Assembly (NCBI GenBank): GCA_963799105.1
Contig: CAWCVR010000002.1
Coordinates: 62,001 to 126,000 of the forward strand
DNA length: 64,000 nt
Direction of reading: 5' to 3'
DNA from: CAWCVR01 sp963799105
GTDB taxonomy: Bacteria; Acidobacteriota; Terriglobia; Bryobacterales; Bryobacteraceae
Under the pieces are notes generated by a model, which did no database searches, was not told the origin of the DNA, and saw only the letters and a list, made by a program, of their open reading frames with translations. Below are positions 50,323 to 58,668 of this stretch, in pieces (the stretch's first letter is position 1; each line of letters opens with the position of its first letter). A program made the translations under genes and the position numbers.

Positions 50323-51372
50323 TCAGATTCTGACGGCGTTATCGAGCACGAACGTCAGTTGCGTTTCCGAGGGGATCTTCACTTTCTGCCCCTTGGTCAA
50401 GGCTTCCGTACCCGCGCCGGCTCCGGCGCCGGCGGCGGCTCCGATGGCGGCTCCCTTGCCGCCTCCCGCTATGCCGCCGATCACGGCGCCCAATACCGCG
50501 CCGCCGCCGGCCATGGTGGCGGTCTTCCCGCCGCGCGAATCGCTCGCCTTCGTGACGGTCTGCGTATCCACGTTGACGATCCGGTCGCCCACCTTCACCG
50601 ACCACAGGCTGAGGGTCAACTCGGCCTTGCCGGTCAGCTTGCCCGACTCCTTCGTATTGACCAGTTTCACCACCACGTCGGAGCCGCGCGGAAACGCCAC
50701 CTGGCTGGCGCCGGGGAAGTTCACGGCTTCCACCAGGCTGGCGCGGAACGTCTGGCCGACGGTGGCCTTCTCGGAATCCACTCCCTCGATCATGCGCACC
50801 ACCAGGTTGGTGCCGGCGGGAAGCTCCGTGGGAGCGGGCGCGTTGACGCTGGCGGCGGTGGTGGCGGCGGTGGGTTCGGAATCTCCCGGGCGCATGATGG
50901 TGGCCTGGCGCGGGGCGCTGGGGTCGGCATCGGAGCGGCGCAGCGTGGGGCGATCATCGTCCGGCGGCGGCGCGGTATCGGACCGGCGCAGCGTCGGCCG
51001 GTTGTCGTCGGGCGGCGGCGCGCTATCGGACCGGCGCAGCGTCGGCCGGTTGTCGTCGGGCGGCGGCGCGCTATCGGACCGGCGCAGCGTCGGCCGGTCG
51101 TCATCCGGCGGCGGGGCGCTTCCGGCGGCGCGATGCAGGGTGGGCCGGTCGGCTGGTGCGGCCGGCGCCCCGCCTCCGCCGGAGCCGAATTCGATTCTGG
51201 CGATCTGCGAGACGTCGAACGTTTCCACCTGGTCGCCGATCGCCACCTTGACCTCGCGGGCCGAACCGCCCAAGTAGGTCCCGTTGATCACGCGGCCGCT
51301 CTTCAACGTAATGATATCCGCGTAGACGGCCGTGGCCAGAAAGAAAGCGAGTCCCAAACGCAGCAGGCGCAT
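50323..51372 (-). CDS. Exported protein with 16-residue tandem repeats and glycine-zipper-like end
   Basis: 349 residues from ATG 51372, which starts a signal peptide (MRLLRLGLAFFLATAVYA). A short beta domain follows (DIITLKSGRVINGTYLGG, ARIEFGSGG). Then five copies of a 16-residue unit, RPTLRRSDSAPPPDDN, lie at about residues 80-160. After that comes a beta-rich domain (VVRMIEGVDSEKATVGQTFR, DVVVKLVNTKESGKLTGKAE) and a Gly/Ala stretch (AVLGAVIGGIAGGGKGAAIG) that could insert into membrane. The family is unknown to me; the middle resembles acidobacterial envelope proteins with a TonB-type Pro-rich spacer. The start at 51417 would precede the signal and is rejected. Confidence 0.7.
   Translation of the reverse strand: MRLLRLGLAFFLATAVYADIITLKSGRVINGTYLGGSAREVKVAIGDQVETFDVSQIARIEFGSGGGGAPAAPADRPTLHRAAGSAPPPDDDRPTLRRSDSAPPPDDNRPTLRRSDSAPPPDDNRPTLRRSDTAPPPDDDRPTLRRSDADPSAPRQATIMRPGDSEPTAATTAASVNAPAPTELPAGTNLVVRMIEGVDSEKATVGQTFRASLVEAVNFPGASQVAFPRGSDVVVKLVNTKESGKLTGKAELTLSLWSVKVGDRIVNVDTQTVTKASDSRGGKTATMAGGGAVLGAVIGGIAGGGKGAAIGAAAGAGAGAGTEALTKGQKVKIPSETQLTFVLDNAVRI
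50930..51150. repeat. 48-bp coding minisatellite
   Basis: Four to five near-identical 48-bp units within the exported-protein gene; two central ones are identical (GCGCAGCGTCGGCCGGTTGT at 50985 and 51033). It encodes the 16-residue Pro/Asp/Arg repeats and is likely length-variable between strains. Confidence 0.85.
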
Positions 51373-51432
51373 AACTCTCCCGTCACTCACAATTGTACGA
51401 CGCGCGAAGCGGGCCAAAGGTTGACATCCGTT

Positions 51433-51533
51433 GTAGGGCGGACCCCCTGGTCCGCAGCCGGCCCCCTGGCCGGCTTTCTACGAGCGAAGAGCGGGACGGG
51501 GGCGTCCCGCGCGGACCAGGGGGTCCGCCCCAC
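51433..51533. repeat. Palindromic repeat, family A, copy 4 (complete, intergenic)
   Basis: 101 bp from GTAGGGCGGACCCCCTGGTC to GACCAGGGGGTCCGCCCCAC. The most regular copy: outer 22-bp inverted repeat, then GCCGGCCCCCTGGCCGGC and GCGGGACGGGGGCGTCCCGC hairpins in between, which together fold as a cloverleaf. It lies between two genes without touching either. Confidence 0.9.
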
Positions 51534-51585
51534 GAATCCGCGTGATTCGCTTGCGGCTCACCGCCAAACGCCGCGGCTGGGCCGG

Positions 51586-52467
51586 CTACCGGGATTCGCC
51601 GGGAATGAGATTCCGCACAACCGTTCGGCCGCGCTCGAGGGCCGTCTCATAAAGCTTTCTGCGTTCTTCCCGCGCCAGGCGCGTCTGGGTGTGTTGCCAG
51701 CGCTCCAGCGCCTTGCCCACCACGTAAGTGCCGGCGTAGGCGATCGCGCCCTTGGGGATGAGCCCGCCGCCGAAGGGGATCTTGCCGGCCAGTTCGCGGG
51801 CAATCGCGCGCCATCCGAAGGCCCCGGCGGCGATGGAGAGAATCTGGCCCTTCTGATCGGCGAAGCCGGCGCGACTGCCAGAAGCGGCCGCGATCAGGAA
51901 GGCCATGCGGAACTGGTTGGCGGTCAGAAACGCGGTGTCGGAAGCCCATTCGCCGAGCACCCACGGCAGCTCGACCAGGTTGGGAACCACGTCGGGCAAC
52001 GCCGTGGCCAGGGCGAAGAGGGCGTTTTCGCGGGCGATCGAGTGGATGATCCGCTCCACCACGGCATGGCGGAAGACGGGAAACTGGCGCGCCAGCGGCA
52101 CGGCCATGTCTTCGTTGCTGGCGAGAACGCCGGCGATGGTGCGCCGAGGGTCGCCGCGGTGGAACACGGCTGCGCCCTGGGAACCGCCGGGGCCTTCTCC
52201 GTACAGACCGATGAGGCCTTCCTCGTACAGCACGAAGTCGACGTCCGCGGGCGGATTGGGGTCGTCGGCGCGGTGCACCAGCCCATAGCGTTCCACCCGC
52301 ACTTCGCCCTCAACCGGCCGCGGGATGAGAAAGTTCTCCATGTCCGCAAAGCCGGCGGGGGTTGACGAGACCAGTCCGAAGTGCACCGGGCGCTGCGCCA
52401 GGCCGCGCACCGCTTCGGGATTCAGGTGGGAGATGGCAGTGCGGGCCTGATTGACGAGTTCCAGCAT
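51586..52467 (-). CDS. Hypothetical protein with DUF697-like C-terminal region
   Basis: 293 residues. The N-terminal half is soluble (ISHLNPEAVRGLAQRPVHFG, VDFVLYEEGLIGLYG). The C-terminal half has hydrophobic segments and a pattern resembling DUF697 membrane-associated proteins: FALATALPDVVPNLVELPWV, ANQFRMAFLIAAASG, and FGGGLIPKGAIAYAGTYVVG, followed by a basic helix. It lies 7 bp downstream of the PD-(D/E)XK-like gene and is co-transcribed with it. Family assignment is tentative. Confidence 0.6.
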   Translation of the reverse strand: MLELVNQARTAISHLNPEAVRGLAQRPVHFGLVSSTPAGFADMENFLIPRPVEGEVRVERYGLVHRADDPNPPADVDFVLYEEGLIGLYGEGPGGSQGAAVFHRGDPRRTIAGVLASNEDMAVPLARQFPVFRHAVVERIIHSIARENALFALATALPDVVPNLVELPWVLGEWASDTAFLTANQFRMAFLIAAASGSRAGFADQKGQILSIAAGAFGWRAIARELAGKIPFGGGLIPKGAIAYAGTYVVGKALERWQHTQTRLAREERRKLYETALERGRTVVRNLIPGESR

Positions 52468-52474
52468 ATTCGAC

Positions 52475-53974
52475 CTAACGGGGCCGCTCTGCGCCTGCGA
52501 GGCGGAACATTATCCGCAGCCCCTTACGCCATTCTACCGCCAGGCCGATTCGCTCGACATCGATTTCCGGCAGAAAGTACCCGAGGATGGTTTCGGTGGT
52601 GGGGTGAAACTCCAGGCAGGGAGAGACCAGCAGCAGGCGGGGAGGATCGGGGCGCAGTTCGAGGCCGGGGAAGTATCCGGCGGCGGAAAACTCGCCGCGA
52701 TCCAGGTGCCACTTGACGCGCATCCAGTAATCCAGGGCCTGCATGGGCAGGTGCAGGTCGGCTGTGGCTTTGATCTCCACCACGGCGAGGCGGCCGGAGC
52801 GGTCGGCGGCCAGCAGGTCCGGAATGCCGCGCTCGGCGCCGGCGAACGCGGGCACCTGGCTGTAGATGGGGTCGCGGAGGAGTGAGGCGTCGAGGGTCTC
52901 GATTCCGGCGCGCGCCAGGGATTCCAGCCACGCCTCGGGATACTGACGGTACAGCGGGTGGTTGCGGTCTCCGTCGTGGGAGCGCGCGCGGTCGAGCTCG
53001 GCTACCAGGCGCTCGATCTCCGCCACGTGGCGCTCGTCCGCGGGGACCCGTTCGGCCATGCCAAAGCGCAATTCGCCATTCTCGATTTCGGCGAATTCGA
53101 TGCCGCGCACGCGCAGGCTGATGCGCCCGTCGTGCCGCTGGACCCGCTCGACGCCCGGGAGCGAGGCGATCCGGCTCCAGGCTTCCGGCCGATTGGGAGC
53201 GGGCCGGCGGCAGGCGTCCAGACGGGTGTCCAGATTGCCGCGGTCGGCCGGATCGACGCGGGCGACAAACCCTTCCCCGGTGTAGCGGAATAACTCGAAA
53301 CGGGCGGCGTCGGGATTGAGGCACGCGAGGCGGTGCGCGGTGGCGACTTCGTGTCCGGCGGGCAGGTACAGCGCCAGACCCTCGACGGTAACGCGCCGTT
53401 CGCGGGCGCGCAGATAGTCCAGCCAGATGAGGCCGAAGGTGAGGACCGCGGCGGAATCGCCCTCGGGAGGGCAGGCGATGGCCGCCCAGGCGTGCTGTCC
53501 GTGGCGCAGAAAGGCGCGCGGGAACACCGGCGAGAGGCTGTGTTCCAGGTCCGCTTCGGCGCTCAACTCGGCCAGTTTCCAATCCGGGAACTGGCGGCGA
53601 AGGAACAGGCGGAAGCGTTCGCGGAAGACCAGGCGGCCGCTGCGGCGTCCCAGGTCGGCCCCCGAGCGGCGCGCCAGATCGAGAAGAAAGACCTGGCCCT
53701 GGCGCTTCGCAAAGCGTTCCACAGTCAGTTCGAGACGGGCGCTGGAGGGCGCGCCGGCATCGGTGACGTGGCGGGTCAGGTTGCGGGTGCGGTCCCACGC
53801 TTGCAGGGTGAGGCGCGGGCCGCGGATATCCAGGGAGAAGTTTTCGGCGGTGATGGGAAAGAGTTCCTCGCCGGGTTCCAGCAGCGCGGGCTGGCTGCAT
53901 CTAGCGAGGAAAGCCTCAATCAGAGCGCGGATTTCTTCGGCGCCACGGCCGGAGCCCCGTGAGGAGGATGGCAT
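52475..53974 (-). CDS. Putative PD-(D/E)XK nuclease-fold protein
   Basis: 499 residues. Near the C-terminus a nuclease-type core is visible: GIPDLLAADRSGRLAVVEIK (PD...ExK), then LHLPMQALDYWMRVKWHL. Upstream regions are alpha/beta and unassigned (LEPGEELFPITAENFSLDI, RGIEFAEIENGELRFGM). The catalytic spacing fits the PD-(D/E)XK superfamily, which includes restriction, repair and recombination enzymes. No helicase or methyltransferase neighbour; the following gene is a DUF697-like protein. Function unknown beyond the fold. Confidence 0.7.
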   Translation of the reverse strand: MPSSSRGSGRGAEEIRALIEAFLARCSQPALLEPGEELFPITAENFSLDIRGPRLTLQAWDRTRNLTRHVTDAGAPSSARLELTVERFAKRQGQVFLLDLARRSGADLGRRSGRLVFRERFRLFLRRQFPDWKLAELSAEADLEHSLSPVFPRAFLRHGQHAWAAIACPPEGDSAAVLTFGLIWLDYLRARERRVTVEGLALYLPAGHEVATAHRLACLNPDAARFELFRYTGEGFVARVDPADRGNLDTRLDACRRPAPNRPEAWSRIASLPGVERVQRHDGRISLRVRGIEFAEIENGELRFGMAERVPADERHVAEIERLVAELDRARSHDGDRNHPLYRQYPEAWLESLARAGIETLDASLLRDPIYSQVPAFAGAERGIPDLLAADRSGRLAVVEIKATADLHLPMQALDYWMRVKWHLDRGEFSAAGYFPGLELRPDPPRLLLVSPCLEFHPTTETILGYFLPEIDVERIGLAVEWRKGLRIMFRLAGAERPR

Positions 53975-54046
53975 TCGAAAACCGGATTATAGCGTGCGGT
54001 GGGATCGGCCTGTTACCATCGCTCTTGCAGCCGGAAGGGAGCGATC

Positions 54047-54361
54047 ATGCACTGGTATTACTATGTGGCGTACTTCTTCGGGGGCGCGTTTCTCGCCAAC
54101 GCCCTGCCGCATCTCGGTAACGGGATCTCGGGGCATGCCTTCCAGAGTCCCTTCGCAAAGCCACCCGGCAAAGGCTTGTCCTCCGCGACGGTCAATGTCC
54201 TGTGGGGCTTCTTCAACCTTGCGGTCGGCTACGTGCTCGTCTGCCGTGTCGGCTGCTTCGATCTGCGCAATACTCCGGACACGCTCGCGCTCGGGGCGGG
54301 CATCCTGATCGTGTCGGTGATGTCGGCCCGCGTATTCGGACGGCGCCACGGAGGAAGGTGA
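54047..54361 (+). CDS. Small membrane protein
   Basis: 104 residues from ATG 54047 behind a GGAAGGGA site. Three hydrophobic segments: YYYVAYFFGGAFLANALPHL, VNVLWGFFNLAVGYVLVCRV, and ALGAGILIVSVMSARVFG. I recognise no named family. It ends in a basic tail. Its 3' end faces a hairpin shared with the convergent aldo/keto reductase gene. Confidence 0.65.
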   Translation: MHWYYYVAYFFGGAFLANALPHLGNGISGHAFQSPFAKPPGKGLSSATVNVLWGFFNLAVGYVLVCRVGCFDLRNTPDTLALGAGILIVSVMSARVFGRRHGGR

Positions 54362-54378
54362 AGCCGCAAAACACAATG

Positions 54379-54446
54379 GGCCACAGATGAACACAGATAA
54401 ACACAGATAAAAACCACTCTTTGCTTATCGGTGTTCATCTGTGGCC
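54379..54446. terminator. Convergent terminator / ACAGATGAACAC-type inverted repeat
   Basis: GGCCACAGATGAACAC (54379-54394) is exactly complementary to 54431-54446. The loop contains tandem ACAGATAA units and an A-run. It sits between convergent genes, so it can end transcription from both sides. The same kind of ACAGATGAACACAGATAAAC sequence recurs in many environmental bacterial genomes. Confidence 0.7.
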
Positions 54447-54473
54447 AGCCTTGCTTCGGCTTTTTCGCCCGGC

Positions 54474-55226
54474 TCACTCCTGGAACGCTTCCCAGTTCTC
54501 GCGCAGGTGCGCCTGTGACGTGGTGCCGGTGAGGATCGCTCCGGTGAAGCCGCGCTGGCGGATGAAGCGGAAGGCCTCGCGCTTGTCGGCGCCGCCGTGC
54601 ACCATGGCGCCCATGGCGAACGGACGGTTCACGGCGATCCACATGCCGGTCGCGCGGGCACGGTCCAGCACCGGTCCGAACGTGGAATTCGCCCGGCTGA
54701 AGGGCAACTGCATCACCGAGTAGCGCGGATCTTCCAGGGCCAGGCGCGCCGATTCCAGGTCGCTCACGCTGGGGCCCAGGCGCGTAATGCCCAGCGAGCG
54801 CGCGTATTCCCAGGCGCGCGCCAGATCGCCCGTGGCCAGAACGGCGGGCGTGGTCTTGTGCAACTGCAGGATGTCGATGCGGCCCAGGCGCGCGACGCTG
54901 GCATCCAGGCTGCGGCGCAGGGCGTCGAAGGAGTGATCGGCGTACGGCTCGCCGCGGGCGGCGTCCCAGTGCTCGCCCATCTTGGTGGCGATGGTGAGGC
55001 CGGCTCGCACCTCCGGCGGAAGCGTGGCCAGGAATCGTCCGAGGCGCGCTTCGCTGACGCCATCGCCGTAGGATGGCGCGGTATCGAAGTAGCGGATGCC
55101 CAGCGTGACGGCGAATTCCAGCAGCGCTTGAACTTCGGATTCCGAAGGCACGGGCCGGGGAACGTGGCCCCAGGGCTTGCCGATGCCGATCAATCCCAGG
55201 CCGAGTTGAATCGAGGATGGTCCCAT
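54474..55226 (-). CDS. Aldo/keto reductase
   Basis: 250 residues, a shortened (beta/alpha)8 NADPH-dependent reductase. The catalytic tetrad is recognisable: FDTAPSYGDG (Asp, Tyr), IATKMGEH (Lys) and ILQLHKTTP (His). Other traits: GITRLGPSVSDLE and SRANSTFGPVLDRA. Shorter than typical AKRs (about 300), the last helices being reduced. Substrate unknown. It is divergent from the HD-domain gene, with a 17-bp gap between starts holding a -10-like box. Confidence 0.85.
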   Translation of the reverse strand: MGPSSIQLGLGLIGIGKPWGHVPRPVPSESEVQALLEFAVTLGIRYFDTAPSYGDGVSEARLGRFLATLPPEVRAGLTIATKMGEHWDAARGEPYADHSFDALRRSLDASVARLGRIDILQLHKTTPAVLATGDLARAWEYARSLGITRLGPSVSDLESARLALEDPRYSVMQLPFSRANSTFGPVLDRARATGMWIAVNRPFAMGAMVHGGADKREAFRFIRQRGFTGAILTGTTSQAHLRENWEAFQE

Positions 55227-55231
55227 CGGTA

Positions 55232-55240
55232 TATGATAAT
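55232..55240 (+). promoter_or_regulatory. -10 box of the HD-domain gene
   Basis: TATGAT (55232-55237), overlapping GATAAT (55235-55240), ends 6 nt before ATG 55244. No Shine-Dalgarno fits between. Transcription would start at the initiation codon. Confidence 0.5.
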
Positions 55241-55243
55241 CGC

Positions 55244-55816
55244 ATGCTCGATCGCCAACAGGCCTGGGACATCTTGTGCGAGTTTACCAAGTCGGAAGGG
55301 CTGCGCAAACACGCGCTGGCCGCGGAGGCGTGCGTGCTGGCGTACGCGCGGAAACTCGGTGAAGACGAGGCGACATGGTCGGCCGCGGCGCTGCTGCACG
55401 ATTTCGATTGGGAGATTCATCCCACGCTCCCGGACCACCCCACCAAGGGCGAGCCGATTCTGGCGGAGCGCGGCGTGCCGGAGGAGATCCGGCGCGCGAT
55501 TCTGTCGCATGCCAGTTTCACCGGCGTGCCGCGGGTCTCGGCGCTCGAAAAGGTGCTGTACGCGTGCGACGAGCTGGCCGGGTTCATCACCGCCATTTCG
55601 TATGTGAAGCCGGGGCGCAGCGTGTTCGAGGTTGACGTGGCGTCGGTGAAGAAGAAGATGAAGGACAAGGCGTTCGCGCGCTCGGTGAGCCGCCAGGACA
55701 TCGTGGAGAGTGCGGCCGAACTGGGCGTGCCGCTGGAAGAGCACGTCGATTTCTGCTTGAAGGCAATGCAGGCTGGTGCGGAGGAGTTGGGGTTGAAGGG
55801 AGACCGGCACGAATGA
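55244..55816 (+). CDS. HD-domain protein
   Basis: 190 residues. Metal ligands of the HD superfamily are present: His23 in RKHALAAEAC, His52-Asp53 in ALLHDFDWE, and a later Asp in YACDELAGF. Small stand-alone HD hydrolases of this kind (HDIG-like) act on nucleotides or phosphate esters; the specific substrate is unknown. ATG 55244 is preferred over 55217. Its stop overlaps the next start by four bases. Confidence 0.85.
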   Translation: MLDRQQAWDILCEFTKSEGLRKHALAAEACVLAYARKLGEDEATWSAAALLHDFDWEIHPTLPDHPTKGEPILAERGVPEEIRRAILSHASFTGVPRVSALEKVLYACDELAGFITAISYVKPGRSVFEVDVASVKKKMKDKAFARSVSRQDIVESAAELGVPLEEHVDFCLKAMQAGAEELGLKGDRHE

Positions 55817-56736
55817 GCGATTCCACGGCAGTCAAGATCGAGAAGATCGATTTCAAGGGATGGCCTGACAGCTATCGCATTTCGAACGGCACCGTCGAGG
55901 CGGTGGTTACCGGCGACGTGGGTCCGCGCGTCATCCGCTACGGTTTCATCGGCGGGCAGAACCTGTTCAAGGAATTCGACGGGCAGATCGGCAAGAGCGG
56001 CGAAGCGGAGTGGATGCCGCGCGGCGGGCACCGCCTCTGGTTCGGGCCCGAGGACCGGATCAAGACCTACGCGCTCGACAACGGCCCGGTGCGGATCGGG
56101 ATTCACGGCGGCGTGCTGGAGGCGACCGGAGCGGTCGAGCCGAGTACCGGCCTCGAGAAGAAAATCACCGTCCGCATGGCGGCCACCGGCGCCGCGGTCG
56201 AACTGGTACACCGGTTGCGCAACGCCGGCGATGAGCCGCAGCAGCTTGCGCCGTGGGCCCTCACCATGATGGCTCCGGGGGGCGCCGGCATTCACGGCCT
56301 GCCCCCGCGCGGCGATTACGCCGGCAATCTGCTGCCCACCGGACCGCTGGTGCTGTGGGCCTACACCAACTTTGCCGATCCGCGCTGGACGCTGCTGGAG
56401 AAGTACGTGGTGCTGCGCCAGGACCCCGCGAACGACGCGCCGCAGAAGATCGGCAGCTACAACCCGGACACGTGGGGCGCCTACCTGCTGAACGGCGAAC
56501 TGTTCGTCAAGAAGTCGCGGGCCACGGCCGGCCCGGCCGCGTTCCCGGACTACGGCTGCACGTTCGAGACGTTTACGAACGCCGCCTTCCTGGAACTGGA
56601 GACGCTGGGGCCGATGGTGGAACTCAAGCCGGGCGAATCGGTGGAGCACGCCGAGCGCTGGACGCTGCACCGGGGCGTGCGCGTGGCCGAGTGGACGGAC
56701 GCCGGACTGGACCGCGTGCTGGCGCCGGTGGTGTGA
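55813..56736 (+). CDS. DUF4380-like beta-sandwich protein
   Basis: 307 residues, predicted mostly beta. Resembles DUF4380/galactose-mutarotase-like proteins: YRISNGTVEAVVTGDVGPRV, IRYGFIGGQNLFKE, WMPRGGHRLWFGPED, KKITVRMAATGAAVELVHRL, then WALTMMAPGG and PGESVEHAERWTLHRGV. Such proteins are thought to bind or act on sugars; no catalytic residues can be assigned. It is coupled to the HD gene (ATGA overlap). Confidence 0.75.
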   Translation: MSDSTAVKIEKIDFKGWPDSYRISNGTVEAVVTGDVGPRVIRYGFIGGQNLFKEFDGQIGKSGEAEWMPRGGHRLWFGPEDRIKTYALDNGPVRIGIHGGVLEATGAVEPSTGLEKKITVRMAATGAAVELVHRLRNAGDEPQQLAPWALTMMAPGGAGIHGLPPRGDYAGNLLPTGPLVLWAYTNFADPRWTLLEKYVVLRQDPANDAPQKIGSYNPDTWGAYLLNGELFVKKSRATAGPAAFPDYGCTFETFTNAAFLELETLGPMVELKPGESVEHAERWTLHRGVRVAEWTDAGLDRVLAPVV

Positions 56737-57214
56737 TCTACTGACACCTGTCCACTTCTTCGCGCGCCCGCGCGGGTCTTATGTGGGGCAGGATGGTACC
56801 CTGCGGCCGAGTGGCACTCGGCCCGGCGAGCGAAGTTCGCCTGCGCGAGGCAGCTAACCGGCCATGCAAGTCCGCGACGCCCCACGTGGTTTGGTTGCGG
56901 CTTCTCTGCCCCGTAGGCCGGAGCGGCCCCTATGCGGGCATAGGAAGGCGGGTTCGCAACCCGCCGCAGGCTGCCAGCCTGCCCCGCAGAGCAGCAGAGC
57001 CGCAACCCAACCGCGCGGGATGTTCCGGGCTGCCGGGGGCCAGATCGTCTCGCGCGCAGGCGAGCTCCGCTCGCCGGGCCGAGTGCCACTCGGCCGCAGG
57101 ATACCATCCTGCCCCACATAAGACCGTCGCGGCGCGCGAAGAATTTGACAGGCAGTAGTACATAACCAGGCGAAGAACTGGACGGGTAGCAGTACAAGTT
57201 AGAATAGGATGTCT
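56737..57214. other. Intergenic stretch dominated by a large palindrome
   Basis: No gene seen. 345 of the 478 bases belong to the nested inverted repeat at 56778-57122. The remainder is short flanking sequence, ending with a -10-like TAGAAT at 57200-57205 before the PfkB gene. Open frames here are produced by the palindrome. Confidence 0.75.
56778..57122. repeat. 345-bp nested palindrome, family B, copy 3
   Basis: Outer arms of about 75 bp (56778-56852 and 57048-57122) are near-perfect reverse complements, beginning CTTATGTGGGGCAGGATGG. Inside lies a second inverted pair (GGTTGCGGCT near 56893 with AGCCGCAACC near 57005) and further small hairpins including GGCGGGTTCGCAACCCGCC. It could be a composite of two or more copies of the element inserted into one another. 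It shares termini with copies 1 and 2. Confidence 0.85.
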
Positions 57215-58249
57215 ATGCCAACCACAACCGTCACCTTCGGTGAGATCATGTTGCGTCTCGCGCCGCCGGGCTGCGAGCGATTCCTGCAGAGCCCGCTGTT
57301 TGAGGCGACATTCGGCGGCGGCGAGGCCAACGTAGCCGTCTCGCTGGCGAATTTCGGGCTGCCGGCGTCCTATGTCACCGTGCTGCCCGCCAAGAATCCG
57401 CTGGCCGACGCCGCCATCGGCGACCTGCGGCGGTTCGGCGTCGACACCTCCGCGGTCGTGCGGGGCAAGGGGCGCATGGGCATCTACTTCCTGGAAACCG
57501 GCGCCAATCAGCGGGCCTCGCGCGTGGTCTACGATCGCGACGCCAGCTCGATCGCGCTCGCTAGGCCGGGCGATGTCGATTGGCACAAGGCGTTCGCGGG
57601 CGCGGGCTGGTTTCACATCACCGGCATCACGCCCGCCATCGGCGAATCGGCCGCGGCCCTCTCGTTGGAAGCTGTCGAGACGGCGCGCCAGTGTGGCCTC
57701 ACGGTTTCCTGCGATCTCAACTATCGCAAGAATCTCTGGAAATGGGGCAAGTCCGCGGTCGAGGTGATGCGGGAACTGGTGAAGTTCGTCGATGTCGCCA
57801 TCGCCAACGAGGAGGACGTGCAGAAGTCGCTCGGAATCCAGGCGAAGGTGGACGTGCATTCCGGCGAGCTCGACCGCGCCCAATACGAGACGCTGGCCGG
57901 CAACGTGTTGGCGGCCTATCCCAATCTGAAGGCCATCGCAATAACGCTGCGCGAATCGCGGAGCGCCTCGCACAACGGCTGGTCGGCGTGTCTGCACAAC
58001 CGGAGCGAGTTTCTGCTGAGCCGGCAGTACGACATCACCCATATCGTGGACCGGGTGGGCAGCGGAGACAGCTTCGCCGGCGGCTTGATCTATGGCATGC
58101 AGGCGCTTTCCAGCCATCGCGAGGCTCTGGAGTTCGCCACGGCAGCGAGTTGCCTCAAGCATTCCATACCCGGCGATTTCAACCGCGTGTCGGTGGACGA
58201 TGTGCAGGCGCTGGTGGCCGGCGGCGGATCGGGACGCGTGCAGCGCTAG
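57215..58249 (+). CDS. PfkB-family sugar kinase, 2-keto-3-deoxygluconate kinase-like
   Basis: 344 residues (ATG 57215; an in-frame ATG lies at 57209). PfkB fold: VTFGEIMLRLAPPG, FGGGEANVAVSLANFG, MGIYFLETGANQRAS, SCDLNYRKNLW, and the signature VGSGDSFAGGLIYG with catalytic base Asp285. The GEIMLRL and DLNYRxxLW elements are characteristic of KDG kinases, which phosphorylate 2-keto-3-deoxygluconate in uronate/Entner-Doudoroff breakdown. No partner genes adjacent; specificity is inferred. Confidence 0.85.
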   Translation: MPTTTVTFGEIMLRLAPPGCERFLQSPLFEATFGGGEANVAVSLANFGLPASYVTVLPAKNPLADAAIGDLRRFGVDTSAVVRGKGRMGIYFLETGANQRASRVVYDRDASSIALARPGDVDWHKAFAGAGWFHITGITPAIGESAAALSLEAVETARQCGLTVSCDLNYRKNLWKWGKSAVEVMRELVKFVDVAIANEEDVQKSLGIQAKVDVHSGELDRAQYETLAGNVLAAYPNLKAIAITLRESRSASHNGWSACLHNRSEFLLSRQYDITHIVDRVGSGDSFAGGLIYGMQALSSHREALEFATAASCLKHSIPGDFNRVSVDDVQALVAGGGSGRVQR

Positions 58250-58668
58250 GAGCCTGACTGCGGAATTCGGCGCTCGCGCCAGACTGGTGGCGGGCATTCG
58301 GGGCGGTGCGCGGCCAGAGGGCGCGTCCGCATTGTCAGATCTGCCGCGCCGGAAACCCGGCTGGGTGGAGACGGTTGTGGGGTTGTCGAGGAAATGCTTG
58401 GGGGCTTAGGTGCGAGGTGACTTGTAAGGCAGGACACAATGTCGGGGATCAACCGTCTCTCCCATCGCCAGTAGGTTCTTAGTCACGTTCCCTTCTTAAG
58501 CAATCGTCGCGCCAAAATCCAGTGCCTTTAGAATCAGCGCGGAAGCTCCGTGGGCGCAACGCGATGTACACCGAATTGACACGCGCGTGCCAACTTTGTG
58601 GCGCAGAAAGGAACGAAAACCTGGTGAACGTTCCGTCTGTCCCCGGGTTTTCGGTATAGTGACCTGTA
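58250..58668. other. Intergenic region before pyrE
   Basis: No gene recognised across 419 bp. It contains TTGACA at 58576-58581 without a clear partner -10 at the right distance, and TATAGT at 58655-58660 immediately before pyrE. Base composition around 58440-58620 is less GC-rich than the flanking genes. Confidence 0.55.
58655..58660 (+). promoter_or_regulatory. -10 box of pyrE
   Basis: TATAGT ends 8 nt before ATG 58669. There is no Shine-Dalgarno between the box and the start codon, so initiation on a leaderless or near-leaderless mRNA is expected. Confidence 0.5.
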
